From positions 2,145,001 through 2,209,000 of the forward strand of contig NZ_CP041253.1 in assembly GCF_006575665.1 (NCBI RefSeq): a stretch of DNA of 64,000 bases. Direction: 5' to 3'. This document shows, piece after piece, positions 26,795 to 36,045 of the stretch. Position 1 is the stretch's first letter. Every line of letters begins with the position of its first letter. The DNA comes from Echinicola soli (GTDB lineage: Bacteria > Bacteroidota > Bacteroidia > Cytophagales > Cyclobacteriaceae). The notes beneath the pieces were generated by a model that saw only the letters and a list, made by a program, of their open reading frames with translations, did no database searches and was not told the DNA's origin. A program made the position numbers and the translations under genes.

Positions 26795-28333
26795 ATGAAA
26801 AAATTCCAAAAAATATATTTATCTATTCTGACGGCCCTGACCATTGGCTTTTCCAGTTGTTCGGGGATTTTGGATCAGGAACCCATTACCATCACTCATC
26901 CTGATGTATACTGGAGTTCACAAAGTGAAGCGGAACAAGCCTTGGCAGGTTCTTATGCCCTGCTCAAGAACGCGCTCTTGACACAGTCGAGTTTCTTGAT
27001 ATGGGGTGAATTCCCTGCTATGACACTTATGGACAGCCAGTTCTGGATAATGAACTATATCGAAAACAATGGTAATTACAGCCTCCCTTATCGCGGTGAA
27101 ACCGCTGATTGGAAGTTGTTTTACAGGGCTGCCAACTGGGCATTTACGATAGAAAAATACGTAAACGAGATGCCCGAAGAGCTGTTTGCTACCAGTCAGG
27201 AAAAGAACAGGGTATTGGGCGAAGCGGCCTTTGTAAGGGCATTGTCCTATTTCTATATGGCCAGGATATGGGGGGAAGTACCGATTGTACACGAGTCCAT
27301 AGAAACCTCGGATCAGTTGATTACAGAGGATGGCTTTATCGTGGAAATAGGTCGGTCGGACGAGAAAGAAGTACTGGAATATATCCTGGAAACCACTGAT
27401 AAAGCCATTAGCTTGCTGCAATATTCAGCCCCAGGCAATCAGCGTTGGGCGATTTTTGCCAATAAAGCCAGTGCTGAGGCGCTGAAAGCCCATGTGTCGC
27501 TATGGTATGCCGGCAGGGATGGTGATAACTCCGGGATGATCCAGCAAAGCATCGATGCGGCCACCTCGGTCATTAACAATAGTAACGCGAGTCTGATCGA
27601 TTATGTCGCCGAAGGCAACGAAGGTTTTGAAAGCATGGTCAGGGGCCAATCCAAAACAGGTCTTTTTGAGCTTAATGTCAGTACAGATGTTGATGAATCA
27701 TACCGGGTTACAAAAAATGACAATACAGTCCCCGGACTTACTTTAAATGCACCTTTGCAAGATGGAAACAATGGAAATGCTCCATGGGGCAATCCAGATT
27801 TCTATGGATTTGAATTTATGGTTCAGCCCGAACGGGAAAGTGATGTGAGGAAAGATCTTTTCTTTTACGATTTTGAAGATCTCGGGCCAGGTACTTTCCC
27901 AATGAAGTATGCATTGAGTTCTGATGATCCTGACTCAGAAAATACCTATGCCGTATTCTCAGAAGCAAATATTCTCATTTTTAGAATGGCAGACATTTAT
28001 TTGTTGAGAGCAGAAGCCTACACCAGGCAAGGGGATTATGCCAGTGCTATTGCGGATCTGGATATGGTGCGCAGCAAGGCGGGTGTTCCTGCGTATGACG
28101 GCCCTTCTGATCGTCCAAGTCTTATCAAAGCCATTTTTGACGAAAGGGCCATTGAATTGGTCGCTGAAGGGCACGCTGCTTTTGACAGGATACGAATGGA
28201 CTATTTCGAAGGGGTGTCCTGGATGGGCAGCAACCGGAAAGCCCAAAAAGGATATTTCTGGCCAGTATCCCCAGGGATTATTGTCAAAAACCCTTCCATC
28301 GTACAGACAGAGTACTGGCAAGGACGTTTATAA
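26795..28333 (+). CDS. SusD/RagB-type glycan-binding lipoprotein, copy 1
   Basis: This 512-residue surface lipoprotein has its lipid-anchor cysteine at Cys22 (GFSSC). The family N-terminus is GILDQEPITITHPDVYWSS. Helical TPR-like parts include EALKAHVSLWYAGRD and ADIYLLRAEAYTRQGDYASA. The C-terminal family signature DERAIELVAEGHAAFDRIR is followed by KGYFWPVSPG. SusD binds the glycan and caps its SusC. The ATG at 26795 is chosen over an in-frame TTG nine bases upstream because the lipoprotein signal starts there. It lies between its SusC and the FAS1-like gene in one operon. Its paralogue is at 34484. Confidence 0.95.
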   Translation: MKKFQKIYLSILTALTIGFSSCSGILDQEPITITHPDVYWSSQSEAEQALAGSYALLKNALLTQSSFLIWGEFPAMTLMDSQFWIMNYIENNGNYSLPYRGETADWKLFYRAANWAFTIEKYVNEMPEELFATSQEKNRVLGEAAFVRALSYFYMARIWGEVPIVHESIETSDQLITEDGFIVEIGRSDEKEVLEYILETTDKAISLLQYSAPGNQRWAIFANKASAEALKAHVSLWYAGRDGDNSGMIQQSIDAATSVINNSNASLIDYVAEGNEGFESMVRGQSKTGLFELNVSTDVDESYRVTKNDNTVPGLTLNAPLQDGNNGNAPWGNPDFYGFEFMVQPERESDVRKDLFFYDFEDLGPGTFPMKYALSSDDPDSENTYAVFSEANILIFRMADIYLLRAEAYTRQGDYASAIADLDMVRSKAGVPAYDGPSDRPSLIKAIFDERAIELVAEGHAAFDRIRMDYFEGVSWMGSNRKAQKGYFWPVSPGIIVKNPSIVQTEYWQGRL

Positions 28334-28357
28334 TCGAACCTTAAAATCGGACAAATA

Positions 28358-28996
28358 ATGAAACGATACATATATATTCTCGCAATCGCGTTTGGCATGA
28401 TGTCATGCATTCAAGACGACTATTTAGTGGATGGAGGCGTAAGCAGCCCAGAGATAGGGACTGATACGTACACTTTCTTACAATCCCATCCGCAATTGGA
28501 CACTTTGGCATTATTGATCCAGCGAGCGGGGCTGATCGAAGAAGTCAATGATGAAAATACGCTTTTTGCTCCCAATAATCTTTCTATTCAAAGGTATGTT
28601 GATGAAGTACTGGCTGAAATGAGAGAAGTGGACCCGGAAGCAGTGTATACGGTAAATGACATCCCCACGGATACTCTGGAAAAGTACATGGGAGGTTATA
28701 TCTTTCCCGGAAAGATTACCCGAGAAGACATGAGTGAGGGCGGAGAAATCATGACGGCCATCAATGGAGAGCAAAGAAGGATTTCCTTAGAGCCTAGGGA
28801 AGAATATACCGGTCAGCTGAGTAGTTTTCCTGAATATGTCTTTTACACCTATAAAAAAGGAGATGAATGGGATGAATGGAACAGGATAGTGGACGATAAG
28901 CTAATCCGTGTGAGGACTTCAAACTTGTTATCCACCAATGGGGTGATCCATGCCCTGCAGGGGAACCACACCTTATTCGACTACGAAGGAAATTAA
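28358..28996 (+). CDS. FAS1 (fasciclin)-like lipoprotein, copy 1
   Basis: The 212-residue protein has a lipoprotein signal ending at Cys17 (GMMSC). It then shows the two hallmark blocks of a fasciclin domain: TFLQSHPQLDTLALLIQRAG with NTLFAPNN (about 42-75), and a late block LLSTNGVIHALQGNHTLF (about 186-204). Between them is an insertion longer than usual. FAS1 domains mediate adhesion and glycan or protein contacts, so it may be an extra surface glycan-binding subunit. It sits 24 bases after susD and 13 bases before the next lipoprotein gene. The paralogue at 36046 differs mainly in the last third. Confidence 0.82.
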   Translation: MKRYIYILAIAFGMMSCIQDDYLVDGGVSSPEIGTDTYTFLQSHPQLDTLALLIQRAGLIEEVNDENTLFAPNNLSIQRYVDEVLAEMREVDPEAVYTVNDIPTDTLEKYMGGYIFPGKITREDMSEGGEIMTAINGEQRRISLEPREEYTGQLSSFPEYVFYTYKKGDEWDEWNRIVDDKLIRVRTSNLLSTNGVIHALQGNHTLFDYEGN

Positions 28997-29009
28997 ACAG
29001 ACCTAAACC

Positions 29010-30116
29010 ATGAAAAAGACAATATATCAAATCATAGCACTATCATTTGTTGGGGCAGTGTCTTGTACGCCTCCTGAAATTGGGTACCTAAGTGACAGCA
29101 TTCACTCTGCCCAAGATACGATTTCAGTTCCGAGAGGAGCATTTACAGTAGGGGCACGCCCCATGGTAGAAAATTCAACCGCTCCACTGCATTGGGAGAT
29201 TGTGGGGTTTAGTGATCTTGACGGTAATCCCAATAATGCGCTTCTTGAAAAGCATGAAATCCGTGTTTGGAAAGAGGCATATAACGGCGACACGGACACC
29301 ACCTTGGCACTTGCCGAGCAGAAACTGGAGCTTTCCGAAGAGCCATCGGTTTTGCTCAATGAGGTGAGTGGTGAATTTGCATTTACCCAATCCACCAAGT
29401 TTGTAGAGGGCGATATGTTTAAAGTAGATGTGGCGGTATCCAATGTGAAAGGCGAAAAACTTCTTCAGGACTACACTATTATAAAATTGGAGCCTTTTGT
29501 GCCAGTGGAATTTCCTACTGAAATGAGGTCTAGATTACTCCTTGATAAGGACAATGGCAATGATATCGCCCATACAGGTGTCATTTCTGGACCAGAGGAT
29601 GACAATATCCCCGGCGTGCTGGATGGTACCAATCCTTATTTCTCTATCCAAAAAGTAAGTGAGGAGCCGAGCCAGTCCGTAAAGGTCAACATGATCATCG
29701 AAGATAGTTATGGCAATGCAGTGGATACGGATAAAATAGTTTTCTATCCAAGTGGATCATCCTATCTCCAAAACTATCATGACAACTCAGTGGAAACAGA
29801 AGTAGGAGAGAAACAGACTTCTTTCTTTTTGCCTGCCCCTCCTTTTCCCCAGTATGGAAGATCGTACAGTGGTACCAGTACCTATCTAATGTATTACCTT
29901 TCCAGAGGTGATGCTTTTGAGGTAGACAGGGAAGCATATGAAGCTGACAATGGCCCGAAATCTCCGGAAGAGTGGGAGGAGTTCTGGGCTCCGTACAAGG
30001 ATCCTGATACCGGGAAAATCCGAAATCACGCTTACATTCGATGGGGAATTAAAATCAATGACTCAGGTACGTGGGATTTGAGAATGAAGATTCCTTATAC
30101 CAAGATCAAGGAGTAA
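29010..30116 (+). CDS. SusC/D-associated lipoprotein of unknown function, copy 1
   Basis: The 368-residue protein has a lipoprotein signal with Cys19 (GAVSC) and begins TPPEIGYLSDSIHS. It appears mostly beta-stranded and acidic. Blocks include APLHWEIVGFSDLDGNP, LLQDYTIIKLEPFVPVEFP and IEDSYGNAVDTDKIVFYP. The C-terminal part is RWGIKINDSGTWDLRMKIPY. I recall related proteins annotated DUF5007 near SusC/D and fasciclin genes, but this was not checked. It is probably a surface glycan-binding protein in the SGBP position. It is the last gene of the first four-gene unit and is followed by a strong terminator. The paralogue at 36697 is very similar. Confidence 0.8.
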   Translation: MKKTIYQIIALSFVGAVSCTPPEIGYLSDSIHSAQDTISVPRGAFTVGARPMVENSTAPLHWEIVGFSDLDGNPNNALLEKHEIRVWKEAYNGDTDTTLALAEQKLELSEEPSVLLNEVSGEFAFTQSTKFVEGDMFKVDVAVSNVKGEKLLQDYTIIKLEPFVPVEFPTEMRSRLLLDKDNGNDIAHTGVISGPEDDNIPGVLDGTNPYFSIQKVSEEPSQSVKVNMIIEDSYGNAVDTDKIVFYPSGSSYLQNYHDNSVETEVGEKQTSFFLPAPPFPQYGRSYSGTSTYLMYYLSRGDAFEVDREAYEADNGPKSPEEWEEFWAPYKDPDTGKIRNHAYIRWGIKINDSGTWDLRMKIPYTKIKE

Positions 30117-30147
30117 ACATAGTGCGGAATATGCTCCTGGACTTACC

Positions 30148-30180
30148 AAGCCAATCCAATAGTAATGGATTGGCTTTTTT
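30148..30180 (+). terminator. Terminator of the first SusC/D operon
   Basis: aagccaatcca and tggattggctt form an 11-pair stem with a seven-base loop, followed by a run of Ts, 31 bases after the last gene. Confidence 0.9.
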
Positions 30181-30208
30181 CATGCCCCTCCTTTTTGAGA
30201 TAGCATCT

Positions 30209-30422
30209 TCACTTCCTCGGATGGAAGTCCGTCAATACCTGTCGTAGGTATTCGCGGTCCAGATGGGTGTAAATCTCCGTGGTGGTAATGCTTTCGTGCC
30301 CCAGCATTTCCTGGACCGCCCTGAGGTCGGCACCTCCCTCGATCAGATGTGTCGCGAAACTATGCCTGAAAGTGTGGGGGCTTACTTTCTTTTTGATGCC
30401 CACCTCTTCTACCAGTTTTTTG
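30209..30422 (-). pseudogene. Duplicated 3' fragment of xerD
   Basis: These 214 bases match 38022-38235 of intact xerD with a single visible difference (cgc for cgg in an arginine codon). They encode only the last 70 or so residues: HTFRHSF, GHESI and the tyrosine block [10 protein letters not shown]. The N-terminal domain and the first catalytic arginine and lysine are missing, so no recombinase activity is expected. Homology stops sharply at 30422 after ttttttg. Upstream sequence is unrelated. The fragment marks the junction of the tandem duplication. Confidence 0.9.
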
Positions 30423-30849
30423 CTTTCGTTGTGATGGGAGCTACATCCATGCATTGTTTAAACTCGATAACATTAAAAGCGCCCTACTTTTCTGCTGGCA
30501 TTCAGGCTTGCCCTTCTTATTTTCTTGTCTCTGATCAGTTTTTTTCTTGTTAAAGCTTTGTTTAAGTTAAAATACAGCGTAAAAAATATATTAAATAATT
30601 AAATATAAATTAATATAGGTTGTAATTACATGTTTTCAATATTTTGTATCGATTTTATTTTTTGTTATCATGATTTATGTATACATTAGATCAAACGAAA
30701 GGAATCAAAAGCATAATAAGCCCAAATGATTAGAATATGAATAATTTAAAGATCATTATCTTGTTTAATCTTAAGACTCACCAATAATTTAGTAAGTCAG
30801 CGGTAACAGCTCAAGAGCAACTTACTGTAAGCAGTCACTCAGGTTACAA

Positions 30850-30882
30850 ATTGCTATCAGAAAAATCTGATAGTATAGCAAT
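30850..30882 (+). promoter_or_regulatory. Hairpin in the leader region of susC copy 2
   Basis: attgctat (30850-30857) pairs with atagcaat (30875-30882), and ctatcaga (30854-30861) pairs with tctgatag (30866-30873). The two stems share bases and could be alternatives. The 850-base gap 30423-31273 is otherwise gene-free and AT-rich. No consensus promoter pair was found, and it shares no obvious similarity with the region before susC copy 1. Confidence 0.4.
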
Positions 30883-31273
30883 AGTGACACGGCACCTTCT
30901 TCTATACCACTGAAAAGCCATACCATCTCATACTACCAAAGAAAAGCGGCCAAAATGGAATCGTCTGTAAGGAGACTATTTCATTCCCAGTGGACGGGGT
31001 AGGAATGAAGCAAAACAGAATGCGATGTGCTTTAACGGTACATATTAAGGAGATAGTCTACCTGTCGTGGGCAAACTTCTACGTATTTGTGCCCTAGGCA
31101 TCCTTCTTCCAATCGATCCCCATTTTGGTCTAAGACAGCACCAGATGTGCGGGCCAAAAAACAACCAACCTAGAATTACGAACAGGAGGAGGTATTCACA
31201 AAGAATCAGGATAATACCTATCCCGATTCTTCCAGTAAGAGAGTTTTCTCATAACAATCAAACATTCAAAACT

Positions 31274-34200
31274 ATGATTAAAACACTACTATTAGGCTTA
31301 ATGTTCGCCTTATGCCTGGGTAGCTTTTCAGCAGCCCAGACAGTTTCAGTGAGCGGGTCGGTCACCGACCTAGAATCCGACGAACCGATCCCGGCCGTGA
31401 ATATACGGATTAAGGGAACAGGCTCAGGCATCGTTTCCAACATTAACGGAACATATAAAATCTCTGTTGAAAAGGGACAAACCTTGGTTTTCTCTTTTAT
31501 CGGTTATGTCACGCGTGAAATTTTGATCACTAACCAAACCAAGCTTGATGTTGCATTGGAAACAAACACATCACAACTTGACGAAGTAGTAGTGGTCGGG
31601 TACCAATCTGTCATCAAAAAAGATGTAACTGGTGCTGTTAACAGTATCAGCAGCGAACAGTTGGAAGCGATTCCCGTGACAAATGTAGCCAGCCTTATAG
31701 GTACACAAAGTACAGGTATCCAAACTGTAAATGTCAGTGGAGCGCCCGGGGCTAGAGGAGCATTGGTCATCCGTGGGAATACAGCGGTATCCAGCGGTCT
31801 CGATGGGGGTGAGCGGTTTACGGCATTTAGTAGCCCCCTGTATGTGGTCGATGGTGTCCAGACCTCCCTTGAGGACTTGGCGGGTTATGGTGTTTCCAAT
31901 ACGGATTATTTGGCTTCACTGAATCCAAATGACATTGAAAGTATCGATATACTGAAAGATGCGTCCGCAGCGGCCATTTATGGATCCAGAGGGGCCAATG
32001 GTGTCATCATCATTAAGACCAAGAGCGGACAAGCTCTTGAAAAGCCTCAATTTGATTTTTCTACAAGCATCGGTTTTCAGCCCATACCTGAGCTGGTACC
32101 GATGTTGGTCGGTGCTGCAGAAAGAAGAGAAAAAATGGGCATGCTTGAAAAATGGTGGGATCACGAATTCCTGCTTTCAAACCAAGTGCCCATGGTACTG
32201 ACAGACAGTCTTAACCCGGCATTCAATAATAATGTGGATTACCAAGGAATGTTTTACCAGCCTGGTGTTTCCCAACGATACAACCTGAGCATGAGGGGAG
32301 GCAGTGAGGAGACCAATTACCGTTTGTCATTAGGATATAATGATGACAAGGGTGTCGTAAAAGCAACGGGTTTTACACGTTATACCCTTAATGCCCATTT
32401 AAACACCAAGGTTGGAAAGAAGTTTACCAATCAATTTCTGGTAAACACTTCCTTTACCGAAAACAAAACAGGCCAGGGAAATCCAGGAGGAGGATCGTTT
32501 AATCTGGACAACAGTCTCCCTACAAGCCCCAACAGCCTGAACTCTTCATTATTTTATTTACCGAAGGCAAAGCGACAATCGCTCCAGGGAGAACTTGATG
32601 AAAAGCTAAATACCGATGAACAACTAAAAGTCACCTTTTCCAATTTTGCACAGTTGAAGATTATCGAAGGCTTGAAGCTCAATTCACAGCTTACGTTTCA
32701 GTACGATCTGAACAAGAAAAACTTTTATGAACCATCCTCCATCAGGTCAAATGGTGATGGATTTGCCGCCTATTCCCTGTACACGAGGAAAAACCATGCC
32801 TCTGACCTCTATTTGGATTATTTCAAAACCTTCGGAGATCATGAGATCATAGCCATTGGAGGTAATCGTGTCGACTACAACAAGTATGAAGATATGGGGA
32901 TAAATGCGGTCGGATTTGGCAGTGATGCCATACAGGTAATCAATAGCCGGTACGAAAAAGACAATATTGACGGCTATACCAACATCAGCGAGAACGCATT
33001 GCTCTCATATTATGCTCGGTTTAATTATAAGTACAAGGACAGATACCTTTTCAGTGCCAACTTCAGCACGGACGGCTCTTCGCGATTTGGAAAGGATGTC
33101 CGCTGGGCCAAATTCGGTTCCCTGTCGGCCGGATGGATATTTTCGGACGAGCCATTTTTCAGGAAAGTGGCTGGAGATTGGCTGGACTTTGGAAAACTCC
33201 GTGCCAGCTGGGGAAGAAACGGCAAGCAGTTTAGCCAGAATTATCTGCGATTCGGTGCCTATAGCCTGGGATATGGCGGCACACCATCTGCAGGATATAA
33301 AACCAACCAAATGAACGTATCTTCCTATGGAGGAATTACGGGAATAATTCCTAATTATGGCTCGATTGGCAATGACAAGCTGTCTTGGGAAGAATCCGAG
33401 CAATGGAACATTGGATTTGATATAGCGATGCTTGATCAGCGGTTAAACCTTACTTTTGATGCTTACCATAAGAGTACTGACCAGTTGTTTTTTGATATTG
33501 ATTTCCCCTCCTATTCAGGATATAATACGGCTAAGTCAAACGTAGCAGGGGTGCTGAACTATGGCTGGGAAGGGAACATCCGTTATGATGTTTTCCCCAG
33601 AAGAAATGATTGGAAGCTGCAACTTACCGCTGGATTTGCCAAAAACGAGAATTACGTCAGTAAATTACCAAACGGCAACAGAGACTATCTAATTGGTAGC
33701 TATGGTTATATCGTGGGCCGGCCGCTGAACCTATACAAGGTTTTTGTCAATGACTATATTATTGATAATCTGGAACAACTGCCCGTAAACCCTTACACTG
33801 GTGAACCTCTCACTGGAAAATCAGCCTGGGCTAGTATCCGTCCAGGACTTCCGATTTGGAAGGATATCAATGGAGACTACCTCTTGGATGAAGCAGGTGA
33901 TCAGATCATGGCATTAGAATATTCTCCTGTTCCGGATATACAAGGGAACTTCAATATCGATTTGCGATATAAAGGTTGGTACCTACAGATTTATAGCCAG
34001 TTTTCTTTTGGTGCAGATATAAAGAATACCGTTCTGAACAGTTATCTGGACAGGTATGACAGGGGAGGTGATGACTGGGCCGAAAAAGGCTTGGCCGACC
34101 TGAGCGAGTACAGTTTTTGGGAAAAACCAGGTGATGGTGCGGCTGGTGTACGCTTTCCTGCATTATTTCCTGCAGGTGGAGGGGAAAGCCCTTTCTACGC

Positions 34201-34471
34201 TTTCAGGGGGAACCAGACATTATGGATTGAAAACGGGGATTATTGGAAAATCACCAATTCCTCATTTGGCTATGTCTTCAACAAAGATTCTTTTATTGAG
34301 AATATAGGCTTGAGCAGGCTTAGGGTATATCTTTCGGTGCTGAATCCTTATCAATGGCAACGCTCCAAGAGCATCGTAGACGCCTCATTGGTGGACGCAC
34401 GTGGGCATGTCCTGGGCAACGGCTATCCGCAAGCTCAATCCTTTTTCTTCGGTTTAAATGCAAGATTCTAA
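31274..34471 (+). CDS. SusC-type TonB-dependent outer-membrane transporter, copy 2
   Basis: The 1065-residue protein has the same layout as copy 1: signal peptide (1-20), CarboxypepD-like domain, VVVGYQSVIKKDVTGAV junction, plug and barrel. The ATG at 31274 is chosen; a longer frame from 31067 adds 69 residues without a signal peptide. Identity to copy 1 is high but patchy. The signal peptide and N-domain differ clearly (TGSGIVSNINGTYKISV against TAKGMVSDVDGSYRISM), while parts of the plug and mid-barrel are identical. Ligand-facing differences may give a shifted glycan range. Its SusD follows after 12 bases. Confidence 0.95.
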   Translation: MIKTLLLGLMFALCLGSFSAAQTVSVSGSVTDLESDEPIPAVNIRIKGTGSGIVSNINGTYKISVEKGQTLVFSFIGYVTREILITNQTKLDVALETNTSQLDEVVVVGYQSVIKKDVTGAVNSISSEQLEAIPVTNVASLIGTQSTGIQTVNVSGAPGARGALVIRGNTAVSSGLDGGERFTAFSSPLYVVDGVQTSLEDLAGYGVSNTDYLASLNPNDIESIDILKDASAAAIYGSRGANGVIIIKTKSGQALEKPQFDFSTSIGFQPIPELVPMLVGAAERREKMGMLEKWWDHEFLLSNQVPMVLTDSLNPAFNNNVDYQGMFYQPGVSQRYNLSMRGGSEETNYRLSLGYNDDKGVVKATGFTRYTLNAHLNTKVGKKFTNQFLVNTSFTENKTGQGNPGGGSFNLDNSLPTSPNSLNSSLFYLPKAKRQSLQGELDEKLNTDEQLKVTFSNFAQLKIIEGLKLNSQLTFQYDLNKKNFYEPSSIRSNGDGFAAYSLYTRKNHASDLYLDYFKTFGDHEIIAIGGNRVDYNKYEDMGINAVGFGSDAIQVINSRYEKDNIDGYTNISENALLSYYARFNYKYKDRYLFSANFSTDGSSRFGKDVRWAKFGSLSAGWIFSDEPFFRKVAGDWLDFGKLRASWGRNGKQFSQNYLRFGAYSLGYGGTPSAGYKTNQMNVSSYGGITGIIPNYGSIGNDKLSWEESEQWNIGFDIAMLDQRLNLTFDAYHKSTDQLFFDIDFPSYSGYNTAKSNVAGVLNYGWEGNIRYDVFPRRNDWKLQLTAGFAKNENYVSKLPNGNRDYLIGSYGYIVGRPLNLYKVFVNDYIIDNLEQLPVNPYTGEPLTGKSAWASIRPGLPIWKDINGDYLLDEAGDQIMALEYSPVPDIQGNFNIDLRYKGWYLQIYSQFSFGADIKNTVLNSYLDRYDRGGDDWAEKGLADLSEYSFWEKPGDGAAGVRFPALFPAGGGESPFYAFRGNQTLWIENGDYWKITNSSFGYVFNKDSFIENIGLSRLRVYLSVLNPYQWQRSKSIVDASLVDARGHVLGNGYPQAQSFFFGLNARF

Positions 34472-34483
34472 AAACCCATTACC

Positions 34484-36022
34484 ATGAAAAAAATCACAAA
34501 AATATACTTTCTGGTCTTGGTCGTACTGACACCATGCCTGTACAGCTGTTCAGATATTCTCGATCAAGAGCCTGTTACCATTACACATCCGGATGTTTAC
34601 TGGAGTTCTCAAAGTGAAGCAGATCGAGCCTTGGCTGGATCTTATGCCCTGCTCAAGAACGCGCTAATGACACAGTCGAGTTTCTTGATATGGGGTGAAT
34701 TCCCTGCCATGACACTTATGGACAGCCAGTTCTGGATAATCAACTATATCGAAAACAATGGTAATTACAGCCTCCCTTATCGCGGTGAAACCGCTGATTG
34801 GAAGTTGTTTTACAGGGCTGCCAACTGGGCATTTACGATAGAAAAATATGTAAACGAGATGCCCGAGGAGCTGTTTGCCACGCCTCAAGAAAAAAATAGG
34901 GTGTTGGGCGAAGCTGCCTTTGTAAGGGCCTTGTCCTATTTCTATATGACCAGGATATGGGGAGATGTTCCGATTGTCCATGAATCCATAGAAACCTCCG
35001 ATCAGTTAATTACTGAAGATGGTTTTATCGTAGAAATTGGCCGATCAGATGAGAAAGAAGTATTGGAATATATCATGGAAGCTACTGAAAAAGCGATAGG
35101 TCTATTGGAATATTCCAGTCCCGGGAACCAGCGATGGGCGATTTTTGCCAATAAAGCCAGTGCTGAGGCACTGAAAGCGCACGTAGCGCTATGGTATGCC
35201 AGCAGGGATGGAGACAATCCTGAATTGATCCAGCAAAGTATTGATGCGGCCACTTCGGTCATCAATAACAGTAACGCTAATCTGATCGATTATGTCGCTG
35301 AAGGCAACGAAGGTTTTGAAGACATGGTCAGGGGACAGTCCAAAACCGGGCTCTTTGAGATCAATATTAGCACAGATGTGAGCGAATCATATAGGGTTTC
35401 CAGTGGAAACAGTACGCCAACTGGTCTGACATTAAACCAACCCATACTAAGTGGTAGCAATGGTACTGCTCCTTGGGGAAACCCTGATTTCTATGGTTAT
35501 GAATTTATGTTACAATCAGAAAGGGACAGTGATATTCGAAAAGACTTGTTCTTTTTTGACTTTGAAGATGTGGGGGGAGCGACTTTCCCGATGAAGTACG
35601 CATTGAGTTCGGACGATCCTGATTCTGAAAGCGTATATGCTTTATTCTCTGAGGCAAACATCTTGATATTCAGACTAGCGGACATCTATTTGTTGAGAGC
35701 GGAAGCATATGCCAAACAAGGAGACTTTGCCAGTGCCATTTCGGATATGGATTTGGTGCGCAGCAAGGCAGGTGTCCCTGGCTATGAAGGGCCTCAGGAT
35801 AGGCCGGAACTCATAAAAGCAATTTTTGATGAACGGGCCATTGAATTGGTTGCCGAAGGCCATTCGGCATTTGATAGAATACGAATGGATTACTTTGAAG
35901 GGGTCTCTTGGATGAACAGCAAGAGAAAGTTGCAAAAAGGATATTTCTGGCCTATTTCTTCCAGTATCATTGTTAAAAACCCATCAATAGTCCAAACAGA
36001 ATACTGGCAGGGACGCCTCTAG
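34484..36022 (+). CDS. SusD/RagB-type glycan-binding lipoprotein, copy 2
   Basis: This 512-residue lipoprotein has its anchor at Cys22 (LYSC). It is the same length as copy 1 and carries the same family blocks, including DERAIELVAEGHSAFDRIR near the C-terminus. Differences cluster around residues 300-335 (RVSSGNSTPTGLTLNQPILS here against RVTKNDNTVPGLTLNAPLQD in copy 1), a region likely to be surface-exposed. It pairs with the SusC at 31274 in the second unit. Confidence 0.95.
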   Translation: MKKITKIYFLVLVVLTPCLYSCSDILDQEPVTITHPDVYWSSQSEADRALAGSYALLKNALMTQSSFLIWGEFPAMTLMDSQFWIINYIENNGNYSLPYRGETADWKLFYRAANWAFTIEKYVNEMPEELFATPQEKNRVLGEAAFVRALSYFYMTRIWGDVPIVHESIETSDQLITEDGFIVEIGRSDEKEVLEYIMEATEKAIGLLEYSSPGNQRWAIFANKASAEALKAHVALWYASRDGDNPELIQQSIDAATSVINNSNANLIDYVAEGNEGFEDMVRGQSKTGLFEINISTDVSESYRVSSGNSTPTGLTLNQPILSGSNGTAPWGNPDFYGYEFMLQSERDSDIRKDLFFFDFEDVGGATFPMKYALSSDDPDSESVYALFSEANILIFRLADIYLLRAEAYAKQGDFASAISDMDLVRSKAGVPGYEGPQDRPELIKAIFDERAIELVAEGHSAFDRIRMDYFEGVSWMNSKRKLQKGYFWPISSSIIVKNPSIVQTEYWQGRL

Positions 36023-36045
36023 TTTAACTTTAAATTAAAAAAATA

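Larger units (their letters stand above)
23588..30422 (+). repeat. Tandem duplication unit, copy 1
   Basis: The unit holds SusC, SusD, FAS1-like and unknown lipoprotein genes, a terminator and the xerD 3' fragment. Gene order, gene lengths and intergenic spacings (12, 24 and 13 bases) equal those of copy 2 at 31274-38235, with an offset near 7688. Confidence 0.9.

Noticed and set aside
30209..30454. 81-residue frame as a functional small recombinase
   Set aside because: It lacks the N-terminal domain and two catalytic residues; it is a duplicated xerD end.
31067..31273. 69-residue N-terminal extension of SusC copy 2
   Set aside because: The signal peptide starts at ATG 31274, matching copy 1; the extension has no family resemblance.
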